Source of the DNA: a virus
Virus record (IMG/VR): IMGVR_UViG_3300045921_000147
Location: 1 to 23,745 of that record
DNA length: 23,745 nucleotides
Reading direction: 5' to 3' (one strand)
The translations under genes and the position numbers were made by a program. Of the stretch, positions 1 to 7,448 are shown piece by piece. The notes under the pieces were generated by a model. It made no database searches and had not been told where the DNA came from. It saw only the letters and a list, made by a program, of their open reading frames with translations. Position 1 is the stretch's first letter, and the number at the start of each line of letters is the position of its first letter.

Positions 1-236
1 GCAGCAAAATGATATACTATATCTATATTGTGATTTTTAAATACTTCTTCTAGTTCAACGGGATTTACTAAATTTAATTGATAAAAATCTACACCCATAG
101 GTACGTTGTTCAAATATCCACCGGATAAATCATCTATACCTATAACATTCGTATTATGTTTTGTATTTAAAATATGTTGTGCAAGACGTGATCCAAGTAA
201 CCCGGCCACACCTGTTATTAATATATTCATATTCAT
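1..236 (-). CDS. NAD-dependent sugar epimerase/dehydratase (extended SDR), N-terminal fragment
   Basis: Translating the minus strand from 236 gives an open frame that runs off the window edge after about 78 residues. It begins MNMNILITGVAGLLGS, which contains the GxxGxxG dinucleotide-binding loop of a Rossmann fold. The acidic end of the second strand follows (GIDDLSGG), and the fragment stops at VYHFAA, the usual H-x-A-A turn of extended SDR enzymes. Such enzymes act on nucleotide sugars (UDP-Glc/GlcA epimerases and relatives). The catalytic YxxxK is outside the window, so the substrate is unknown. The next ATG, at 230, is an alternative start that would give MNILITG, more typical of the family; AGGA lies 4 bases before the first ATG. 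It is the last visible gene of the glycan operon, 6 bases after the cytidylyltransferase. Confidence 0.85.
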   Translation of the reverse strand, partial: MNMNILITGVAGLLGSRLAQHILNTKHNTNVIGIDDLSGGYLNNVPMGVDFYQLNLVNPVELEEVFKNHNIDIVYHFA

Positions 237-242
237 TTATTC

Positions 243-695
243 CTATTTCAAATGTCCGTAAATTTCATTAATTTCACTTTTTATAATTCTACCTTTTATA
301 TTGGTAGTAGATATTCCTTTAGTATATGGAACATACTTCATTTCTATGTTGTTGTCAAGTAGAAATTTGTGGTTAATGTTAAGTTGTTCTAATAATGAAT
401 CTCCCGTCCAATCATCACCATGTAAAATATAATCTACATTATAGTTTATAATATACTCTGGCTGTTTTTCAAAACTTTCCATTATGAATGCTTCTGATGT
501 ATATTTACATGATTGAACCATTATAAGTCTTTCGTGCTGGTTCATAATTGGTAATCTTTTTTTATAGAACTTTACGAATTCATCCGAGTTAACTGCAACT
601 ATTACTTCGTCGGCAATATTTTTAGCATTTTCAAGTAGTTTGACATGGCCTGGATGAAAGCAGTCGAAAGTTCCGCCTACGTATATTCTTTTCAT
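243..695 (-). CDS. HxGH nucleotidyltransferase, glycerol-3-phosphate cytidylyltransferase-like (TagD/RfaE-C type)
   Basis: A 150-residue cytidylyltransferase of the nucleotidyltransferase superfamily. The N-terminus GGTFDCFHPGHVKLL carries the catalytic HxGH at residues 14-17. HGDDW is at 92-96, and the second family signature GISTTNIKGRI is around 127-137. Family members couple CTP to a phosphorylated small alcohol or sugar (glycerol-3-phosphate, phosphoethanolamine, heptose-phosphate type) to make a CDP-activated precursor. TagD is about 130 residues, so this protein is slightly longer. The substrate cannot be fixed from motifs alone. The ATG overlaps the stop of the upstream transferase as ATGA, so translation is probably coupled. 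It probably feeds an activated group into the glycan made by the surrounding transferases. Confidence 0.88.
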   Translation of the reverse strand: MKRIYVGGTFDCFHPGHVKLLENAKNIADEVIVAVNSDEFVKFYKKRLPIMNQHERLIMVQSCKYTSEAFIMESFEKQPEYIINYNVDYILHGDDWTGDSLLEQLNINHKFLLDNNIEMKYVPYTKGISTTNIKGRIIKSEINEIYGHLK

Positions 696-1351
696 AATCT
701 AGCTCTGTATGTTTTTTTTACGTGACCTAAATCTCTTAAATTAGAACTTAATAGATATTCATTGTATCCTTCTATAGTAAGAATCATACCTAATATACGT
801 TCCATAGACATTGATTGATTTTTATTTGTGGGAACGATTTTATCAAGACCTTTATCAATTAATTCTTTTATTATATTCGATCTAATTACTAAAGAAGAAC
901 CTATTAACATTGTAAAATTATCAGTAATATAAGGTGACCAATACGAATTTAGTATTTGTTGTTTAGACCACTCTATATCTTCACCAGATAATGCAATCCA
1001 GGACTGCATAGTACCAATACAAGCTGTTACCGGCTTACTAAATGGGTCAAAGGGTGATATTACTTCACATGAATCGTGAAATAAAATATAATAATCGGCT
1101 TCATAATTTTTTACTGCATAGTATAAAGCACCAATTTCGTAATTTTTATTTTGTATATTAGCAATTTCACATTTTGTATTTAGTTCGGAAAAATGTTCTG
1201 TAAATGCGGAGTTGCTGTCCACCACTAAAATTTTATGGTTATTGGTTGAAAAATTTTTACGAATACTATCGATACAGGCATTTAGCATGCCTACATCATT
1301 AACACTTTCTATTTTAGATGGTATTACCCATTGAACTGTGCTCTCTTCCAA
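692..1351 (-). CDS. GT-A fold glycosyltransferase-like protein (TTG start)
   Basis: A 219-residue protein that looks like a divergent GT2-type transferase. An N-terminal segment WVIPSKIES is followed by a Rossmann-like strand KILVVDSNS, and ADYYILFHDSCEVI stands where the metal-binding DxD is expected. Here that motif is HDS, so the metal site is atypical or absent. The start codon is TTG at 1351, supported by GGAG 8 bases upstream; no in-frame ATG occurs before residue 22. The start lies 28 bases inside the end of the upstream gene. The C-terminus is basic (KKTYRARL). The family is uncertain, and the role in glycan assembly is inferred mainly from context. Confidence 0.7.
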   Translation of the reverse strand: MEESTVQWVIPSKIESVNDVGMLNACIDSIRKNFSTNNHKILVVDSNSAFTEHFSELNTKCEIANIQNKNYEIGALYYAVKNYEADYYILFHDSCEVISPFDPFSKPVTACIGTMQSWIALSGEDIEWSKQQILNSYWSPYITDNFTMLIGSSLVIRSNIIKELIDKGLDKIVPTNKNQSMSMERILGMILTIEGYNEYLLSSNLRDLGHVKKTYRARL

Positions 1352-2040
1352 TATTCAAACTCCGTAAGACTGGGAAACTCTTTTATATCACCATATACAT
1401 CCAACAACCCCGTACCAAATTGGTTGTAGTTGTTTCCGTCAAAAGGTTTCACTGCTGTATAGTTATTCCACTTCTGTAATATATAAGCTTTATTGTATAA
1501 ATTTATATTCTTATCTTTATTATAAATAGTTTTACTAGTTAAACTTTTATTTAAATCTGCACTGTACCCCAGAGATATCACTTTTTTATTCATTAATTTT
1601 GATCTGTATTTATAATCGTCGTCTTCGCAAGTAACATATACAAAATTCTCATCAAACTCACCTACATCTTCCCAAAACTTTTTTGTTATACCAAACAATG
1701 AAAATTCAAATGAACGGTCATAGGCGCCTGCTATTGTGTTATCATTAGTTTCATCCCATATATGGTCTAACATATCATTAGTAAATTGAGCATCGTCTTG
1801 CCCAATTATAATTTTATCCAAATTCAAATATTCGAATGCAATTTTACAAATTAAATTCCAACCACCCGCACATCCTATATTTTGAGTGGTAGTGGCCACT
1901 ACAAGATTTTTAATATTATTAGGAACTACTTGCTGACCATTATCTACTATATGAAAATCATAACCTAAAAAGTTTTCTGGATTAAACCAAGAACTAAGAT
2001 ATTCTGATCCAATATAACTTAAAATAAACACATGTTTCAT
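1324..2040 (-). CDS. GT2-like glycosyltransferase
   Basis: A 238-residue protein with a compact GT-A plan. It has an N-terminal strand (MKHVFILSYIG), then DFHIVDNGQQ, which resembles the nucleotide-binding VVDNGS strand of GT2 enzymes, then TQNIGCAGGWN, matching the usual N-x-G-x-xGG-N segment. IIIGQDDAQFT supplies an Asp-Asp pair at the DxD position. A later acidic cluster, VTCEDDDYKYR, resembles the ED catalytic-base region of GT2 enzymes. It would transfer a sugar from a nucleotide donor in the cytoplasm; no membrane segment is seen. It starts with ATGA overlap on the GT9 stop and overlaps the next gene by 28 bases. Confidence 0.8.
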   Translation of the reverse strand: MKHVFILSYIGSEYLSSWFNPENFLGYDFHIVDNGQQVVPNNIKNLVVATTTQNIGCAGGWNLICKIAFEYLNLDKIIIGQDDAQFTNDMLDHIWDETNDNTIAGAYDRSFEFSLFGITKKFWEDVGEFDENFVYVTCEDDDYKYRSKLMNKKVISLGYSADLNKSLTSKTIYNKDKNINLYNKAYILQKWNNYTAVKPFDGNNYNQFGTGLLDVYGDIKEFPSLTEFEYWKRAQFNG

Positions 2041-2927
2041 CGTAGTTTCTCTATTGTAAATTTTATAATTTCCAATACTTCTTTATCAGTAGCGAATGGA
2101 TTTATACTAGTATGATTTCCATTTGGAAAAAAATATTTAGGCCCCAATTTTGGTTCTACTATTTTTTTAAATAATCCATTGTAACCATATAATTGATATA
2201 TAAAATCTGTTGTTATTATTGTAGGAATTGTTTGACAGCCAGCAGCTATATTAGATAATCCACCCTCTGCACCAATATACAATTGACAAGATTTAATTAA
2301 TTGTGCAGTTTGATATAATGACAGATCTCCGTTTTTTGGTTCAAGATCAAACTGAGAACTGTATTTTGCCCCAACTTCAATAAGATTAACCTTTTCATTT
2401 TTTTTCAGTTCAGATTTTATCCACTCGATATTTCTCTTTTTTCCACCGTAACCCATATTCGGGACATCTATTCCCCGTTCGTATTCTTCTTTGGTAAATA
2501 AAAAACAACGTTTTTCCCAATCCAATCCGACCGCAATGTTAATCTTATCAGTTTTTATATATTTCGATACTAAATCATTGTCAACAGATATATCTACTAC
2601 AAATTCTGATTCAAAATCAGAAGTTATACCGGCTTGCTTTTGAAACTCTATAGTGGGTACTTCGCATAATGAAAGTCCACCCAATTTAATTATTTTGTCG
2701 TATTCTGAAATGTATTCATCTGATATCCAATCGCCGGGTGATGGGGTCGGTTGTTCAAAATATAGAACATTATCTATGTATTGTTTTTCAAGTAATGGTA
2801 CTACTTGTGGAAATCCACATAAAAAATCTATTGTTGAGTGTGTATATTGTTTTTTAAGTACACGTGCAACAGATGACGCAAACAATATATCACCGAAATA
2901 ACCATACGTAACAATTAATATCTTCAT
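2037..2927 (-). CDS. GT9 (heptosyltransferase-like) glycosyltransferase
   Basis: A 296-residue GT-B protein of the ADP-heptose:LPS heptosyltransferase type. The start MKILIVTYGYFGDILFASS matches the N-terminal I-x-G-D-x-L-x-S pattern of GT9. The C-terminal donor-binding part is seen as SLYQTAQLIKSCQLYIGAEGGLSNIAAG, the usual region in which GT9 enzymes contact the sugar nucleotide (quoted here in two parts: SLYQTAQLIKSC and LYIGAEGGLSNIAAG). The length is a little short of the 320-350 residues of bacterial WaaC/WaaF. In bacteria these enzymes build the LPS inner core; in a phage the acceptor is unknown. It overlaps both neighbours as ATGA. Confidence 0.85.
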   Translation of the reverse strand: MKILIVTYGYFGDILFASSVARVLKKQYTHSTIDFLCGFPQVVPLLEKQYIDNVLYFEQPTPSPGDWISDEYISEYDKIIKLGGLSLCEVPTIEFQKQAGITSDFESEFVVDISVDNDLVSKYIKTDKINIAVGLDWEKRCFLFTKEEYERGIDVPNMGYGGKKRNIEWIKSELKKNEKVNLIEVGAKYSSQFDLEPKNGDLSLYQTAQLIKSCQLYIGAEGGLSNIAAGCQTIPTIITTDFIYQLYGYNGLFKKIVEPKLGPKYFFPNGNHTSINPFATDKEVLEIIKFTIEKLR

Positions 2928-3658
2928 TCTATTGTTCCATAGTTAGTGCTTTTAATCCATCTCAAGTTTTTAATTTCCGGTATTACATTTGATATTTCTA
3001 CAGAAGTAAAATCAAAATTAGAAATTCCAAAATTTAAATAATCACTAAAGTTCAACAACATCTGACGACCAGCATAAAAATCCGTCCATTTAGTATCACC
3101 GGGAGAGGGACAATTATCCTTATGATTTAATATCCAAAATGTGCCAACTTCATTTCGTTTAACCGGAATATTGTAATATTTAAGTCTTTCTCGTATATCT
3201 TCATCCTCATTTCCCCAACCTTTATATAAGTGATTAAATCCATTTATTTTTATGAATTGATTCTTTGTCATGCAAAGTACGCCCCCATAAAAATTAGGAT
3301 CAATTTCATTTATAAAATTTTTATATCCAGCTGGAATATCTGATATATCTCGTAATCCCAAATCATCAGTAAGAAAAACTCCTCGTTTAGCCGGTAACAA
3401 AGCATAATTTTCATTAAATTTATATGAAACGTCATCTGACGGTATATAATCTACCTGATGAAATATGAATTTATCCCCGCGAGCATATTTAGCCCCCACG
3501 TTTTGCACACAGGATATCTGAAAATTATTCATATCATCTTGTTCAGATACTATAATTTCATAATCCTCAGGGCCTGATTCAAACACGCTTTCTAATCTTG
3601 GTAATAAATACTGTAGATGAGATTCTCTATCTCTATATGGAATTATAATACTAATCAT
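2924..3658 (-). CDS. Beta-1,4-galactosyltransferase-like enzyme (GT2 N-terminus, GT7-type C-terminal motif)
   Basis: A 244-residue transferase. It begins ISIIIPYRDRESHLQYLLP (residues 2-20), close to the PYRDR/H start of beta-1,4-galactosyltransferases. FHQVDYIPSD at about 66-75 stands where animal enzymes have DVD, but the first Asp is Gln. YGGVLCMTKNQFIKINGF (124-141) leads into YKGWGNEDEDIRERL (145-159), the GT7 hallmark GWGxEDxD that binds acceptor and holds the catalytic Asp. A later His (LNHKDN, 179) may serve as metal ligand. Known relatives transfer Gal or GalNAc to GlcNAc or xylose. There is no signal peptide or membrane segment, so it acts in the cytoplasm. It overlaps the methyltransferase by 8 bases. 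Confidence 0.85.
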   Translation of the reverse strand: MISIIIPYRDRESHLQYLLPRLESVFESGPEDYEIIVSEQDDMNNFQISCVQNVGAKYARGDKFIFHQVDYIPSDDVSYKFNENYALLPAKRGVFLTDDLGLRDISDIPAGYKNFINEIDPNFYGGVLCMTKNQFIKINGFNHLYKGWGNEDEDIRERLKYYNIPVKRNEVGTFWILNHKDNCPSPGDTKWTDFYAGRQMLLNFSDYLNFGISNFDFTSVEISNVIPEIKNLRWIKSTNYGTIE

Positions 3659-4301
3659 TTTTAATATACACCCATTTATCTATTACAGATAGATCGGATT
3701 TAATGAAATTATTGTTAAATATTTCTTTTTCAATAATACTCATATCCATCCAATTCATTTCTGTATTATCTAGAGCAAGAAATCCCGTTGGAAGTATTCT
3801 TGGAGCGAAAAACTTTACTTCTTCTAAAACAATATCAGTATTATGTTGGCCGTCTAAATGTACGAGAGAATAATCTGAACGTATTTGCTTTTCACCAGAA
3901 AAATAATCGGGAATGCCGTCTGAAAATCTATGCATAAATTCCGAACTTTCTAAGTTAAAAAACACAAAGTTTACAGTTTTGTCAAGCGAATTTAAATATG
4001 AATAAAAGTTAAACAAAGTAGTTTTACGTTTTTCATTAGTGTAATCTAATCTTCTTATAGTGGTTCCTTCACTATATGGAATATTACCATATGGATCAAT
4101 TGCTATAAACAAATCGTCAAAACTGTAATTTCTGCCACTTATCATAGACATGGTGCCTGTACCATTTCTAAAACCTACTTCCACAAAAATTCCAGTTGGA
4201 GCAAGACCCGATAATTTTGAAAGACATTCATATTTTTCAAACGGGCCATCACCGTGTAAATTATACAAATTTGTAAGTTCGTTATATTGTTGGTTATTCA
4301 T
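3651..4301 (-). CDS. Class I SAM-dependent methyltransferase (Methyltransf_24-like)
   Basis: A 216-residue protein with a clear AdoMet fold. Motif I is IFVEVGFRNGTGTMSM (residues 38-53), the acidic residue of motif II is in FIAIDPYG (D69), and HLDGQHNTDIVLEE (148-161) matches the DGxH metal or catalytic segment of sugar and macrocin-type O-methyltransferases. PTGFLALDNTE completes the fold. Relatives methylate hydroxyls on sugars or small molecules, and context suggests a glycan O-methyltransferase, possibly capping or protecting the sugar chain. This substrate is inferred. The gene overlaps its neighbours by 8 bases on each side. Confidence 0.85.
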   Translation of the reverse strand: MNNQQYNELTNLYNLHGDGPFEKYECLSKLSGLAPTGIFVEVGFRNGTGTMSMISGRNYSFDDLFIAIDPYGNIPYSEGTTIRRLDYTNEKRKTTLFNFYSYLNSLDKTVNFVFFNLESSEFMHRFSDGIPDYFSGEKQIRSDYSLVHLDGQHNTDIVLEEVKFFAPRILPTGFLALDNTEMNWMDMSIIEKEIFNNNFIKSDLSVIDKWVYIKND

Positions 4302-5094
4302 ATTGTTTCCAGTTTAAAATTCTATCGTATTGATGTACTATACAATACTGCTTTGCATCTTCGTAATTAAATTTCACTCTACCTTCGTTAATAACATGCA
4401 AATGTACTGCAAAATAATGTGATAAGTTTGTAAATAAAACTTGCTTATTATATTTTGTTTGTATTAAGTAATTGAAAGCTGTTTGATCAGCAACTTTAGA
4501 CTTTCCAGATGCAATCAAATAAATATCTCTTGATATTTCTTTTACTAGCGAAACAGAACCACCGAATACACCTACATTATATACTAGCTTATTCTCAAGT
4601 AACTGAAATCCAGGAATACCAAGAGTGTGTAGTAAATGCTGAGAATTCCACATATGATCTTTATACTTTATCTCTTCACTGCTGACAATCAATAGATCTG
4701 GTGGTATTAAGTCGAATGGATTTTTGTTAAAGTAAACATCACGAATGTCTGTAATTAAAACCGAATTATATAAGTCACAGGTAGTTTCTAGAAAATTCCA
4801 TATATGAAAAAATCTAACATTATGAACTAAATTATATGATGATTTTTCATCACAGTTGGCCGTATTCCATTCAAATTGGGTGACTAAATTTCCATAAAAA
4901 TCAAAATCAGGACTTATTACGGATACAGAATTGCTATCTAAAAACTCTACAACTTCATCAACGGGTGATGTATCGGTTTTATATAAAAACAATACTCTAT
5001 CAATATTTTCAAAGTTATTAGAGCTTTTAACCCAATTATAAATGTCAGAAACTTTATAATTCGAGCTTATAGCACCTATTAATAAATTTTTCAT
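4294..5094 (-). CDS. Putative glycosyltransferase with DxD motif
   Basis: About 266 residues from the preferred start. The frame stays open to an ATG at 5127, but the internal ATG at 5094 forms an ATGA overlap with the preceding stop and gives a natural start MKNLLIGAISSNYK, so I use it. The centre has YNSVLITDIRDVYFNKNPF. DIRD there is a DxD-type motif followed by an acceptor-like D-V-Y-F-x-x-x-P-F segment, as in GT8/GT77-like and nucleotide-diphospho-sugar transferases. YNVGVFGGS and ADQTAFNYL then match the downstream G-G and D-Q-x-x-x-N segments of the same superfamily. It probably moves a sugar in the cytoplasm. The exact family is not certain. Confidence 0.75.
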   Translation of the reverse strand: MKNLLIGAISSNYKVSDIYNWVKSSNNFENIDRVLFLYKTDTSPVDEVVEFLDSNSVSVISPDFDFYGNLVTQFEWNTANCDEKSSYNLVHNVRFFHIWNFLETTCDLYNSVLITDIRDVYFNKNPFDLIPPDLLIVSSEEIKYKDHMWNSQHLLHTLGIPGFQLLENKLVYNVGVFGGSVSLVKEISRDIYLIASGKSKVADQTAFNYLIQTKYNKQVLFTNLSHYFAVHLHVINEGRVKFNYEDAKQYCIVHQYDRILNWKQYE

Positions 5095-5801
5095 ATTTTT
5101 TCCCAGTCGATTCCAGGTGATGCCCATTCAGGTATACAATGCGTTGAATATCCAGGTATCGGTGTAATTAAACTAACACCATTATCTCGTAGTGTAATGA
5201 ATGCTCTCAAATCTTCTGGGTATGATCCCACCGTAAACATATCCCACACATTCCAATCTTTGATCAATTGTTTTCTTGTAGTAGCAAAGGTCATTGTAGT
5301 ACTATTTGTAAGTTTCCAATGTGTAGATTTAGTACGAAATACTTTCGTCACTTCACCGCCGTCTTCATCTATAAAAATATTGCCTCCTTTTATGGCAGGA
5401 ATGTATTTATCAAAATGATCATACAAACTGACATAATCTGCGATCTCAATTCCTTCTAACAAGACTTCTTTTGAATTATTTAAATGTAAATAATCATCTT
5501 CTAGAAAATATATTACGTCTTCATCGTCGAACTGTTTTGCATACTCTGCTACATATCGCCAAGATTGTGCAGAACTTCCACCTGTATAAAATGTAAGTTT
5601 TCCAAATCCATATGAATTATCGAAACTTGTTACCATTTCTCTAGTGTTTTGCACTAAATTTGTTTCATCTACGAACAAATGAATGTTCTCTCTGCCGAAT
5701 ACATTCACCGCATTCATTAAACAATGTTGTTTTGTTGCATGAGGATATTTAATTCTTACATATCCATTATCAGACAGTCTATAAAGAATTATCAACGACA
5801 T
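5091..5801 (-). CDS. GT-A glycosyltransferase-like protein
   Basis: A 236-residue protein of GT-A type. The N-terminal strand is MSLIILYRLSDNGY. The acidic donor and metal motif is VIYFLEDDYLHL at about residues 95-106, where EDDY replaces a canonical DxD. Downstream, SYPEDLRAFITL provides another acidic pair where a catalytic base could lie, and SLITPIPGYSTHCIPEW ends the domain with a His often used as metal ligand. No signal or membrane segment is visible. The ATG overlaps the GDP-mannose dehydratase stop by one base (TAATG). Donor and acceptor are unknown; its role is inferred from fold motifs and operon context. Confidence 0.75.
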   Translation of the reverse strand: MSLIILYRLSDNGYVRIKYPHATKQHCLMNAVNVFGRENIHLFVDETNLVQNTREMVTSFDNSYGFGKLTFYTGGSSAQSWRYVAEYAKQFDDEDVIYFLEDDYLHLNNSKEVLLEGIEIADYVSLYDHFDKYIPAIKGGNIFIDEDGGEVTKVFRTKSTHWKLTNSTTMTFATTRKQLIKDWNVWDMFTVGSYPEDLRAFITLRDNGVSLITPIPGYSTHCIPEWASPGIDWEKI

Positions 5802-6829
5802 TATAAATTACCTTCATTAGAGTATACGACTATCATCTCATCAATCATATCTTCGAAAGTGTATTTAGGCGACCATCCTAAAACTTTTCTAGCTTTAGAA
5901 GAATCTCCACACAGTCTACGAACATCTTCTGCTCTATAAAATTCTGGATTTATAATAACATAATCTTCGTAGTTTCCTAGTCCAACTTTTTCAAACACAT
6001 ACTTACATAATTCACGCACCGAGCGGCTTTCGCCCATAGCTATTACATAATCGTCGGGTCTATCCTGTTGTATCATTAACCACATAGCTTCTACATAATC
6101 TTTAGCATGGCCCCAATCACGATATGAATCTAAATTACCGAGCTCTAACTTATCAAGTTTGCCCGCCCTAATAGCTAATGCTCCACGAATAATTTTTGAT
6201 GTAACAAAGTTGTGGCCCCTACGTGGACTTTCATGATTAAATAAAATACCACTACAAGTATAGAGATTAAATGCTCTTCTATACATCTGAGTGGTATAAT
6301 GTGCAAATACCTTTGAAACAGCATATGGTGATGCGGGGGCAAATGGAGTATTTTCATCCTGAAGTAATACATTATTAGAATCTTCTATCAGTATTACGTT
6401 TTTTGTAGAGTTACCAAACATCTCGGATGTTGACGCTTGATAAAACTTAGTAGATGGTGATTGAGTTCTCAAAACTTCCAATATAGCTGCAACAGCTGTT
6501 GCGTTGGTCTCGGTTGTAGCAAGGGGCATATCATAACTAATTCTAACGTGACTTTGAGCTGCTAAATTATAAAATTCATGGGGTTGTACTTTTAATACAG
6601 CTTGTTCAATTGACAACGTATCCGTTACATCACCCCACAAAAAATGCAGTTTCTTGAACGCCTGGGTTGAAATATGTGCTAACTTACCAAGAGTTGTTTG
6701 ATCGTTTAAGTCATAAAAATTTCTACGAGGTATAATACACCATACCTCGTATTCTTTTTCTAGTAATAGTTCTGCCAAGTAACTACCATCTTGGCCTGTT
6801 GCTCCTGTTATAATTGCTCTCTTAGGCAT
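5801..6829 (-). CDS. gmd: GDP-mannose 4,6-dehydratase
   Basis: Converts GDP-D-mannose to GDP-4-keto-6-deoxymannose, the precursor of GDP-fucose, GDP-rhamnose and related sugars. The 342-residue protein starts MPKRAIITGATGQDGSYL with the GxxGxxG NADP loop at residues 9-15. STSEMFG (133-139) holds the active-site Thr/Glu. SPYAVSK has the catalytic Y169-x3-K173. LFNHESPRRG (197-205) and LGNLDSYRDWGHAKDYV (230-246) are strongly diagnostic of this enzyme. I place the start at 6829, with GAGAG a few bases upstream and an 8-base overlap like other genes here, instead of the ATG at 6850. Compared with usual members there seem to be about 11 extra residues between MFG and TPF. The second-step enzyme (fucose synthase or rhamnose reductase) is not visible in the window. 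Confidence 0.95.
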   Translation of the reverse strand: MPKRAIITGATGQDGSYLAELLLEKEYEVWCIIPRRNFYDLNDQTTLGKLAHISTQAFKKLHFLWGDVTDTLSIEQAVLKVQPHEFYNLAAQSHVRISYDMPLATTETNATAVAAILEVLRTQSPSTKFYQASTSEMFGNSTKNVILIEDSNNVLLQDENTPFAPASPYAVSKVFAHYTTQMYRRAFNLYTCSGILFNHESPRRGHNFVTSKIIRGALAIRAGKLDKLELGNLDSYRDWGHAKDYVEAMWLMIQQDRPDDYVIAMGESRSVRELCKYVFEKVGLGNYEDYVIINPEFYRAEDVRRLCGDSSKARKVLGWSPKYTFEDMIDEMIVVYSNEGNL

Positions 6830-7448
6830 TGATTCTCTCGTATTTTTCATTTTGTTTTTCTTGACGATCTATTGTTTTATTGTGAATTATTGCATATTCA
6901 GGTTCAGCGGGAAATACTGTATATGTCTTAAACCCCGTAAGTTTTTCGTGTACAGCACGTTCCCATTTAATATCAGGCAAATTTCTATACAATCTACATT
7001 GATAATCCGGCCATTGAATGACATCACCAACATGCTCTATATGAGTAACAGTCCAATGCCACTTACGGATATGATCATCGGTAATACCGTATACTTTATT
7101 CAGTCGAGGAAACCATGCAGCTTCAAACGTTGGTTCGTCTTCTATTATTTCGAATATATACTCATATAATTCTTCTGTCAAGTGTTCGTCTGCATCTAAG
7201 TTTAAAATCCACTCGCCTGAACATTTGCTGTTTAAAAAATTCTTTTGTTGTGCAAAATTATCATTTAAACTATGTTTATGAATGGTGACTGCGTTTGACC
7301 ATGCATCTAATATAGAAAGAGTGACAGGATCATCAGAAAAGTCATCTACAATCACTATTTCTGTGTTTGCTCTTTTTGGTATACTACTCAATAACTGAGC
7401 AATATACGGTCCTTCGTTTTTAGTTAGAATCGCGTAAGACAGCTTCAT
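6822..7448 (-). CDS. GT2 glycosyltransferase
   Basis: A 208-residue family 2 transferase. The opening MKLSYAILTKNEGPYIAQLL matches the A/C-x-I-x-x-K-N-E start of LPS-core and WaaE-like GT2 enzymes. EIVIVDDFSDD (residues about 30-40) is the nucleotide-binding strand, and WILNLDADEHL (about 80-90) is a clear LDADE DxD motif. WERAVHEKLTG near the C-terminus resembles the acceptor region of WaaE-type beta-1,4-glucosyltransferases. The protein is shorter than the usual 250 residues and has no membrane anchor. It overlaps the upstream GT4 by 29 bases and the dehydratase by 8. Confidence 0.88.
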   Translation of the reverse strand: MKLSYAILTKNEGPYIAQLLSSIPKRANTEIVIVDDFSDDPVTLSILDAWSNAVTIHKHSLNDNFAQQKNFLNSKCSGEWILNLDADEHLTEELYEYIFEIIEDEPTFEAAWFPRLNKVYGITDDHIRKWHWTVTHIEHVGDVIQWPDYQCRLYRNLPDIKWERAVHEKLTGFKTYTVFPAEPEYAIIHNKTIDRQEKQNEKYERINA

